A DNA stretch of 53,341 nt from a virus. Numbering within the stretch: position 1 is the first letter of the stretch; each line of letters opens with the position of its first letter. The notes beneath the pieces were generated by a model. The model saw only the letters and a program-made list of their open reading frames with translations, searched no databases and was not told the DNA's origin. Of the stretch, positions 32,262 through 37,694 are shown in pieces. Position numbers and translations under genes: made by a program. Location of the stretch: positions 1-53,341 of IMG/VR virus record IMGVR_UViG_3300029922_000090; one strand, written 5' to 3'.

Positions 32262-33634
32262 TGACGACACCGACCGATCCTACAAAATTTCTTCACTCGA
32301 TGGAACAGGTCTTGCTTGGAAGACTCCTGTTGCAAAACGAGGAGTTCTTCAAGCTAGACGTCCTCGAGCCCGAATTCTTTTGCTCTGAGGCCCACGGTAA
32401 TATCTTTCGGGAGATGAGCCGGGCCATAGGCGCCGGTGAATCGTTCACCCCGGTAACTGTCAGCAATGCCTTAAGAACCGATATCGAGTTCAACAAGATT
32501 GGGGGTTACAAATACCTCATCGACATTTCTGGCAACGCTGTGGTGCTTCATGAACCAACAAGCCATTACGGGGAAACTATCGTTGCGCACTACAAGGACC
32601 GCTTGCTTCTCAAGTACGCTGACGAGCTTCGCTACGTCGCTGAACTTGAGCAAGGCAAGTTAACCGTCGAAGAAATCCGAATGAAGGTTGACGCTGAGTT
32701 CCCAGAGTTCCAAAAGCTGGACAGCAAGAAGCGAAAGGTTCTTGCGCCAAAGGATAGCTTTGACAAAATCCTTGCAGAGATGGAAGAAGTCCACAAAAAC
32801 CCAGACGTCAACAAAACCATCCGAACGGGTATCAGGTCATTCGATGCCTTGTCGGGTGGCTTCCAACCAGCCACGTTGAACGTGCTGGGTGGCAGACCCT
32901 CCATGGGCAAGACCGCTCTTGCGCTCACCATGGCGAACAATTGCTCAAAGGCTGATATCCCCGTGGAATATTATTCCCTTGAGATGACAGCCGACCAGTT
33001 GCGCAAGCGTCTGTTGGCCATGGCCACAAAGACGCCTTTGCATTGCATCACGGAAAATAAATTCACGACCCAGCAGATTGTCAACTTTGCGGAAGCCTCA
33101 CGAATCTTGCAGAGGAGGCCGTTCTTCATCGATGACAGCCCAGGGCTAACCCTTGAAAACATCGTCCTCAAAATCCGCAAGTCAGCACAAGCCGGAGGAA
33201 AGAGGCTCATCATCATCGACCACCTCCACAAGATTAAAACCAGCATTCAGAACGCCGTCAGGATGAACGAGCTTGAACACATCACAAACGTCCTAGTTGA
33301 ACTGGGCAACGAACTCGAATTGCCAATTCTCGTTCTAGCCCAGCTTAGTCGAGCCTCAGAAACCCGAGATGAAAAAAGACCCATGCTATCCGACCTTCGG
33401 CAATCCGGCTCTATCGAGCAAGATGCCGATACGGTCTTCATGGTCTATCGGGAGGAATATTACCTTGAGCGAAGTATGCCGGACTTAGCCGATGCAAAAT
33501 ACAAGGAATGGGAAATCAAAATGAAGCTGGCAGCGAACCGCTTGGATATCGATTTGCTGAAGAATCGACAGGGCCCGATAGGAAGAGCCTCTGTCAAATT
33601 CGACAAATCAACGACGCATATCACGGAGTGGTAA
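32252..33634 (+). CDS. dnaB: DnaB-type replicative helicase, 460 aa
   Basis: The N-terminal DnaB domain (MEQVLLGRLLLQNEEFF, VTVSNALRTD...GGYKYLIDI), a RecA core with Walker A GGRPSMGKTA (residues 213-222), KRLIIIDHLHKI as Walker B, then LSRASETRDEKRPMLSDLRQ with SGSIEQDADTV, and a C-terminal NRQGPIG motif. It unwinds the phage fork as a hexamer, loaded by the preceding initiator. GGAGG lies eight bases before the ATG at 32252. Confidence 0.94.
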   Translation: MELMTTPTDPTKFLHSMEQVLLGRLLLQNEEFFKLDVLEPEFFCSEAHGNIFREMSRAIGAGESFTPVTVSNALRTDIEFNKIGGYKYLIDISGNAVVLHEPTSHYGETIVAHYKDRLLLKYADELRYVAELEQGKLTVEEIRMKVDAEFPEFQKLDSKKRKVLAPKDSFDKILAEMEEVHKNPDVNKTIRTGIRSFDALSGGFQPATLNVLGGRPSMGKTALALTMANNCSKADIPVEYYSLEMTADQLRKRLLAMATKTPLHCITENKFTTQQIVNFAEASRILQRRPFFIDDSPGLTLENIVLKIRKSAQAGGKRLIIIDHLHKIKTSIQNAVRMNELEHITNVLVELGNELELPILVLAQLSRASETRDEKRPMLSDLRQSGSIEQDADTVFMVYREEYYLERSMPDLADAKYKEWEIKMKLAANRLDIDLLKNRQGPIGRASVKFDKSTTHITEW

Positions 33635-33754
33635 TATCCGACCAAAGGGAAAACTACGATCTGTTTGAAGGAGAACGGGTTTATTGGCCGGATAATGAAA
33701 GGTAACATGGGATTAACCCTCATGCAATGCTTATTTTCTGAGCATTTCGACTAA

Positions 33755-33835
33755 CCTATTGATGGTTAATAGGTATATCTCAGGGAAAGGGGTTATCCCC
33801 AGGGTTAACCACAGAAATTGTGGATAAATTTAAAT
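33755..33835. other. Candidate replication origin with DnaA boxes
   Basis: A perfect DnaA box TTATCCACA on the minus strand (33827-33819), a one-mismatch box TTATCCCCA (33793-33801) and an inverted repeat CCTATT/AATAGG (33755-33760, 33768-33773) sit next to an AT-rich stretch. They fall in the 284-bp gap between helicase and next gene. No ORF is credible there. Confidence 0.5.
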
Positions 33836-33857
33836 TACCCTTGATGTACTTTTTGTG

Positions 33858-33886
33858 TTGACATACTGTCCCAAGTATCGTATAAA
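33858..33886 (+). promoter_or_regulatory. Strong sigma70-like promoter
   Basis: TTGACA (33858-33863), a 17-nt spacer and TATAAA (33881-33886), about 33 nt before the ATG at 33919. Confidence 0.8.
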
Positions 33887-33918
33887 TTGATAGTAAACAA
33901 CAGGTAGGAGACCAAACA

Positions 33919-34572
33919 ATGTTACGAATTATCGAAAAGAGTACGCAGCGGCATAAGGCCCTTGCACATTCTAACACCGCAGAGTGCGGCTTAATCTGGA
34001 CAGCCAAGGACGAAGATGACTTCTTCCTCAAGATAGACACCATCATCAGCGCGATTCCATCCCACGAGATCTGGGACTCGCACACCCCAGAGGAGATCAT
34101 CCAGAAGGAACTTGACATGAGCCTTCAAGACTTCCAACTTGAGCGTCAGCATCAAGGGGGAAGCTATCTCAACCTCGATGAGGTCGACGTGAAGAACGCC
34201 ATAGCCTACGGGGATGCTATCGGTTGGTTTGTGCCGCTATACCGGGCTGACTTCGATGAGAATCGGGATGAGGGGATGTATGATCCCACACCCATCACGA
34301 AGTTTCAGGCTTACAAGCTTTTCCTGGAATACGTTTCCCCGGGAGCTATCATCGTTAATTGCCAAGAGCCGGTGATAAACGATCATGAAAGCGAGTTCAT
34401 GGATGCATTGAAGGAATCCATTTCTCGTGGTAAGAAGGGATTAGCCAACATCGACGAAGGGTATCTTCACCGCTGGATGCTTGAGGAAAAGGTAAAAATG
34501 CTAGAGAAAATATTGTTCGAAGTCGATAACGAAGATCACTTTGGAAATTATGGGGAGAGCCGACATGACTGA
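33919..34572 (+). CDS. Hypothetical acidic protein, 217 aa
   Basis: An acidic, mostly helical protein with no recognised motif (segments SNTAECGLIWTAKDEDDFFL, LDEVDVKNAIAYGDAIGWFV, DEGYLHRWMLEEKVKMLEKI). It is driven by the best-looking promoter in the genome, with TAGGAG before the ATG, so it is likely an abundant early protein, perhaps for host takeover. It overlaps the next gene. Confidence 0.75.
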   Translation: MLRIIEKSTQRHKALAHSNTAECGLIWTAKDEDDFFLKIDTIISAIPSHEIWDSHTPEEIIQKELDMSLQDFQLERQHQGGSYLNLDEVDVKNAIAYGDAIGWFVPLYRADFDENRDEGMYDPTPITKFQAYKLFLEYVSPGAIIVNCQEPVINDHESEFMDALKESISRGKKGLANIDEGYLHRWMLEEKVKMLEKILFEVDNEDHFGNYGESRHD

Positions 34573-34795
34573 CCTGGTCGAACAAGAACGCGTCGTTATC
34601 GTCGCACAGAAGATGCTGGAGGGCATCCAAGGCGATGAGATAGGGGTTTGCCTACAAGGAGCCGTCATGGCCCTCCTGAAGGTCTCTAAGACGTTCCTGA
34701 ACGCTATTCCCGAAAGGAATGTACGTCAGTCGGTAGCCGACAGCCTCATGAATGACATAAAGGACAACCTTGACCGCATCATTTTCGATGGATGA
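34565..34795 (+). CDS. Hypothetical helical protein, 76 aa
   Basis: It starts at the ATG at 34565, overlapping the previous stop; the frame from 34541 is less likely. Two helices (VIVAQKMLEGIQGDEIG..., VRQSVADSLMNDIKDNLDRI). No family is recognised. It is coupled to the next membrane peptide. Confidence 0.6.
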   Translation: MTDLVEQERVVIVAQKMLEGIQGDEIGVCLQGAVMALLKVSKTFLNAIPERNVRQSVADSLMNDIKDNLDRIIFDG

Positions 34796-34889
34796 TGAGA
34801 GGCAACTTTACCTCTTCTACTTCATGATGACCATTGGCGCTATCATCATGCTCTATAGCCTTTCCATCGATTTATTATTCAGGTGGTGA
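34788..34889 (+). CDS. Membrane microprotein, 33 aa
   Basis: MDDERQLYLFYF, then a hydrophobic helix (MMTIGAIIMLYSLSIDLLF) and RW. The ATG at 34788 overlaps the previous gene by 8 bases. It is the last gene before a terminator. The acidic start and basic end suggest a single span. Function unknown; too short for ordinary gene calls. Confidence 0.55.
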   Translation: MDDERQLYLFYFMMTIGAIIMLYSLSIDLLFRW

Positions 34890-34937
34890 AGATTTCTCTT
34901 TACCTTTGATGGAACCCGTGTTACTAATAATTCATGC

Positions 34938-34990
34938 ACAACTTATCCAACTGGCCTCTTTACGGAGGCCAATTTTTCTTGTAAGTTGTG
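34938..34990 (+). terminator. Rho-independent terminator inside a larger inverted repeat
   Basis: TGGCCTC (34952-34958) pairs with GAGGCCA (34965-34971), followed by ATTTTTC. It is enclosed by CACAACTT (34938-34945) and AAGTTGTG (34983-34990). It ends the 33.9-34.9 kb transcript. Confidence 0.75.
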
Positions 34991-34995
34991 ACATG

Positions 34996-35144
34996 CGCGC
35001 ACCATGGCGTAACCGTGTTGAAAAGCGGCGTGCCGGCATTGCTTCCTACCTGTCGTGAGTCGGCTGAGAGCTTGGGCTGTCAACATCCCTGAACAGCGTG
35101 GTCTCTATAGGACTAGATGTGGGTTCGAATCCCACTGGTGCGCG
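34996..35144 (+). ncRNA. Structured RNA with tRNA-like acceptor and T arm (~149 nt)
   Basis: CGCGCACCA (34996-35004) pairs perfectly with TGGTGCGCG (35136-35144). Directly inside the 3' strand lies a perfect T arm, GTGGGTTCGAATCCCAC (35119-35135), with the conserved TTCGAAT loop. The 114 nt between do not fit D and anticodon arms. They contain a hairpin GCTGT/ACAGC (35076-35080, 35093-35097) flanked by AGAG/CTCT. It is too long for a plain tRNA and not a usual tmRNA. It sits between two terminators. Confidence 0.5.
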
Positions 35145-35214
35145 TGCCAATTTCGTTGTAATGTAACTCCATAACCCTTGAACAAGGTTATACGATACTC
35201 CAAATGTAACTCTC

Positions 35215-35250
35215 GAAAACCCCCGTTTACCGATATCTACGGGGGTTTTC
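35215..35250 (+). terminator. Strong hairpin terminator
   Basis: GAAAACCCCCGT (35215-35226) and ACGGGGGTTTTC (35239-35250) form a 12-bp perfect stem followed by a T-rich stretch. It ends the structured-RNA locus and precedes the lysis promoter. Confidence 0.85.
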
Positions 35251-35259
35251 TTGTTGTAT

Positions 35260-35287
35260 TTGACCTATTCCTCAATTGTGCTAATCT
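35260..35287 (+). promoter_or_regulatory. Sigma70-like promoter for the lysozyme gene
   Basis: TTGACC (35260-35265), a 16-nt spacer and TAATCT (35282-35287), 32 bases before the ATG, directly after a terminator. Confidence 0.5.
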
Positions 35288-35319
35288 TAAAATGGACTTG
35301 TGCGTTATAGGAGACATCC

Positions 35320-35763
35320 ATGGATATTGATAAGTTATTAGCGACCCTCCAACAAGCTGAAGGTGAAGTCCTTCACGTCTACAAAGACTCATTGGGCTAC
35401 GACACAATCGGTATCGGTCATCTCATTAAGGTCTCAGAGCGTGGGATGTATGATGGCGGCATTACCCATGAGCAAGCCCTAGAAATCCTCCAAGCCGACC
35501 TACAACCTCTTTTGACTCAACTTTCTGTAACTTTCTCGTGGTTCAATGATCTCGATGATGTGCGTCAACGCGTCATCACTGAGATGGCATTCAACATGGG
35601 GCTTCATGGTCTCTGTCAGTTCCACAATACCCTTAAGGCTGTCGAAGATGGTCGCTATGATGATGCAGCCAATGGCATGTTGGCAAGTCTGTGGGCAAGT
35701 CAAGTCAAAGGCAGAGCCTCGCGAATGGCTCAAATGATGTCATCGGGTGAAGATCCCTCATAG
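35320..35763 (+). CDS. Endolysin, T4-lysozyme type (GH24), 147 aa
   Basis: The catalytic triad of T4 lysozyme E11-D20-T26 is present as E14-D23-T29 in QQAEGEVLHVYKDSLGYDTI followed by GIGH. The C-terminal part has the usual VITEMAFNMGLHGLCQFHNT segment. It cleaves the peptidoglycan glycan strand. There is no signal peptide or SAR helix, so it needs a holin to reach the wall. GGAG precedes the ATG. The next gene is a membrane protein. Confidence 0.92.
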   Translation: MDIDKLLATLQQAEGEVLHVYKDSLGYDTIGIGHLIKVSERGMYDGGITHEQALEILQADLQPLLTQLSVTFSWFNDLDDVRQRVITEMAFNMGLHGLCQFHNTLKAVEDGRYDDAANGMLASLWASQVKGRASRMAQMMSSGEDPS

Positions 35764-35768
35764 GAGGC

Positions 35769-36062
35769 ATGATGAAAACATTTTGGAAAATCGTTAACTG
35801 GAAACTTCTACTCGCTCTTGTTCTTGCCGTCGCGATGCTGTTCGGCCCCAAATGGCTTGGGCGCGATATTATGACCTTTGAGCGCGTGATGCAGCTGCCC
35901 GTGATTGACCTCAATGGTGAAGCCGAGGAAGAAGAAAAGCCAGCGGTTAATAATTCTCATACGCTTGTGTTGCCACTGCCGCCTAAGTGTGAATGCGCAC
36001 CAAAATGTCCGTGTGATTTGAATGATGTGATGAAGGCAGCTAGTCAGCTTCGATCAACGTAG
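35769..36062 (+). CDS. Membrane protein beside endolysin (holin candidate), 97 aa
   Basis: One N-terminal membrane helix (LLLALVLAVAMLF) after a basic/aromatic start, an acidic linker (EAEEEEK) and a Pro/Cys-rich tail (LPPKCECAPKCPCDL). ATGs at 35769 and 35772 both exist; AGGAGG spacing favours the second. Position suggests holin or another lysis factor, but the single span and Cys-rich tail are not typical of one class. Confidence 0.6.
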   Translation: MMKTFWKIVNWKLLLALVLAVAMLFGPKWLGRDIMTFERVMQLPVIDLNGEAEEEEKPAVNNSHTLVLPLPPKCECAPKCPCDLNDVMKAASQLRST

Positions 36063-36520
36063 CGCAACTGATAGCCCTGAGATGTCGTACACTCAATCAA
36101 CAAGTTGGTCTTTTCTAGCTCATCCCTGAGCAAGCTTATCTGAACACGCAAAGCATTGAGGTTCGTTTTTTTAGGAAATGAAAGGTTGTCGATGTGGTTA
36201 AGCAATTTAGCATGACTCACGATTTTATCAAAATTCATGGCTAGTCTGTAGAACACCATGGTTTGTGTCTTGCCGAGGCGAACTTTCCAGCCGTTGCCTC
36301 GGATGTATCTATCAGCCGGATCAAAGGTGAAACTCTCCTCGACTATAGGCAAGAACTCCTTGGTCTCCAGGATTGCCGCAAACAGGTCGCTGTTGGCTTT
36401 TATATCGCCAGGACTACATAAGTAGTAGATCTCCTTCAGACGTGTCTCTAGAGCCTTTATTTCGCGTTTAAAGCTAGGCTGCTTTTCGCTAGAGACGTTC
36501 GACGAGATATTGTCCGGCAT
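36044..36520 (-). CDS. Winged-helix (OmpR/PhoB C-terminal type) regulator, 158 aa
   Basis: The C-terminal half follows the OmpR effector domain: a GWKVRLGKTQTMVFYRLAM strand/helix, KIVSHAKLLNHID, NALRVQISLLRDELEKTN as recognition helix, and a wing TTSQGYQLRY. The N-terminal half is helical and is not a receiver domain (no phospho-Asp pattern). It is a free-standing DNA-binding protein, probably a phage transcription regulator. It converges with the lysis genes by a 19-nt overlap and diverges from the next HTH gene. Confidence 0.7.
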   Translation of the reverse strand: MPDNISSNVSSEKQPSFKREIKALETRLKEIYYLCSPGDIKANSDLFAAILETKEFLPIVEESFTFDPADRYIRGNGWKVRLGKTQTMVFYRLAMNFDKIVSHAKLLNHIDNLSFPKKTNLNALRVQISLLRDELEKTNLLIECTTSQGYQLRYVDRS

Positions 36521-36688
36521 ACCTATAGTTCCTAATGACCATCAAATGACGTTGACGCTTGTGCTTGAAAAGCCTTCTCAAGAATTTAAACATCTATCCC
36601 TCCTTGTCTCTACAGTTTATCACATCTTGTAGCCTTTCACACTTTTATTTTGATGTCCTTTATGTTACCGTCCTTGAAAGGATAGGTC

Positions 36689-36949
36689 ATGACAAAGCGT
36701 AAAGTTAAGTATACCGACGACGATATTTTGACCACAAAAGAGGTGACGACTTACCTCAATGTGAGTCCTGTAGCTATCAGTAAGTGGCGCCAGAAGGGAT
36801 TTGACATGAAGTGTGCGAGAGTGGGGAACAAGTGCTTCTATTACTTCAGAGACGTCAAGGAATTCATCGAGATGATGACAAGGCTGAGGGAGGATAAGAA
36901 ATCCTACCGGCGAAAGAAAGGCGTAGACGGCCTACAGGCTGAATGCTAG
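36689..36949 (+). CDS. HTH (MerR/excisionase-like) DNA-binding protein, 86 aa
   Basis: DDILTTKEVTTYLNVSPVAI, SKWRQKGFDM then a wing-like VGNKCFYYFRDVKEFIEMM segment: the pattern of HTH_17 excisionase/MerR-type small proteins. The C-terminus is very basic (KKSYRRKKG). AGGA precedes the ATG. No integrase was found, so excisionase function is unlikely; a regulator of the divergent pair is more probable. Confidence 0.7.
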   Translation: MTKRKVKYTDDDILTTKEVTTYLNVSPVAISKWRQKGFDMKCARVGNKCFYYFRDVKEFIEMMTRLREDKKSYRRKKGVDGLQAEC

Positions 36950-36993
36950 GCTTAGACAAAGTCAGAGACGAATCCCCCTGGCTCTAGCCCCGG

Positions 36994-37023
36994 AAGCCCC
37001 AGATTCATCCCTGGGGCTTTTCG
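36994..37023 (+). terminator. Rho-independent terminator
   Basis: AAGCCCCAG (36994-37002) pairs with CTGGGGCTT (37011-37019), then TTTTCG. It ends the rightward HTH transcript. Confidence 0.8.
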
Positions 37024-37095
37024 TTAGGAGTCACACATTCTCCACCCAAGAAAACAAACCATTGAAATCAATATATACATCATAGTTTCCTTCAT
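37024..37095 (-). CDS. Possible membrane micropeptide, 23 aa
   Basis: MKETMMYILISMVCFLGWRM plus CDS, a single hydrophobic helix. AGGGG lies about ten bases before the ATG at 37095. It lies beyond the 37.2 kb terminator on the minus strand. Candidate only. Confidence 0.35.
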   Translation of the reverse strand: MKETMMYILISMVCFLGWRMCDS

Positions 37096-37185
37096 GATTT
37101 TCTTCCCCTTATCATCTATCAGGCCAGATCCATTCAAGCGTCGTTACAAACCACATAAGACATAATAATGCAACTTTCTCTTGAA

Positions 37186-37215
37186 AACCCCGCATCTCAC
37201 CCTGCTGGGTTTTTC
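37186..37215 (-). terminator. Terminator ending the leftward late operon (bidirectional)
   Basis: AACCCCGCA (37186-37194) with TGCTGGGTT (37203-37211), one mismatch. T-rich tails on both strands. It lies immediately after the stop of the 24-aa gene. Confidence 0.65.
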
Positions 37216-37290
37216 TTAAGAATCACCAAAAATACTATAAAATACAAACCAAACCCAAAATATTAATATTACTACTTCTAATAATTCCAT
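37216..37290 (-). CDS. Hydrophobic microprotein, 24 aa
   Basis: MELLEVVILIFWVWFVFYSI plus FGDS, one membrane helix rich in aromatics. The ribosome site AAGGAG is perfect and seven bases from the ATG at 37290. Its own promoter-like repeat lies upstream (37313-37341). The strong signals support a real gene despite the size. It may be a lysis or membrane-perturbing peptide. Confidence 0.6.
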   Translation of the reverse strand: MELLEVVILIFWVWFVFYSIFGDS

Positions 37291-37312
37291 GACTTGTCTC
37301 CTTCATGCGGTA

Positions 37313-37344
37313 TTAATGACATGAAGGGTAATGAAAGTCAATAT
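37313..37344 (-). promoter_or_regulatory. Promoter-like repeat, copy A
   Basis: On the minus strand, TTGACT (37341-37336), a 17-nt spacer and CATTAA (37318-37313). 27 of 32 bases match copy B at 37663-37694, and it contains the same TGAC...GTCA inverted repeat. Confidence 0.65.
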
Positions 37345-37460
37345 ATCATTTTGAAGCCCATGGAACATCCATCTCAATAGTAGAGATTTTCGTTTAATCG
37401 TCTAAGGCACAAACAAAACACCAAAAACATACCATGATGATCAAAGTATACATATAAGCC

Positions 37461-37640
37461 CTAACCTAATTCCGGTGAGGAATCATCAGAATATTCAACC
37501 ATCAATTCTATAAAACGAATTAATAAGTGAAACAATAAAGAAATTGTAAAAAGGAAAATCGCGAAATATGAGAAATTGCACATAAATAAAGATATTACAT
37601 GTAGAACTATTGTTATTACGATTTTTCCTATTATTTTCAT
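37461..37640 (-). CDS. Small two-helix membrane protein, 59 aa (holin-like)
   Basis: The ATG at 37640 has a consensus AGGAGG seven bases upstream. Two adjacent hydrophobic segments (IIGKIVITIVLHVISLFMC and YFAIFLFTISLLFHLLI) are followed by an acidic C-terminus (VEYSDDSSPELG). Size and topology resemble class II holins, but it is not adjacent to the endolysin. Its own promoter repeat (copy B) lies just upstream. The base composition is AT-rich. Confidence 0.65.
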   Translation of the reverse strand: MKIIGKIVITIVLHVISLFMCNFSYFAIFLFTISLLFHLLIRFIELMVEYSDDSSPELG

Positions 37641-37662
37641 TTCCTACCTCCTGCGTCAACAC

Positions 37663-37694
37663 TTAATGACATAAAAGGTAAAGTATGTCAATAT
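37663..37694 (-). promoter_or_regulatory. Promoter-like repeat, copy B
   Basis: On the minus strand, TTGACA (37691-37686), a 17-nt spacer and CATTAA (37668-37663), with a TGACAT...ATGTCA inverted repeat. It overlaps nothing coding and sits just after the 749-aa gene. Confidence 0.7.

Noticed and set aside
34834-35058. 74-aa plus-strand frame
   Set aside because: It runs through a clear terminator and into the structured RNA. The shorter 33-aa frame at 34788 explains the coding signal.
34996-35144. Calling the structured RNA an ordinary tRNA or tmRNA
   Set aside because: At ~149 nt it is too long for a tRNA and too short for tmRNA. D and anticodon arms could not be placed, and the best anticodon-like loop lacks the conserved T33.
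36689-36949. Excisionase of a temperate phage with attP at the tRNA-like element
   Set aside because: No integrase or recombinase was recognised anywhere in the genome, so the HTH protein is described only as a regulator.
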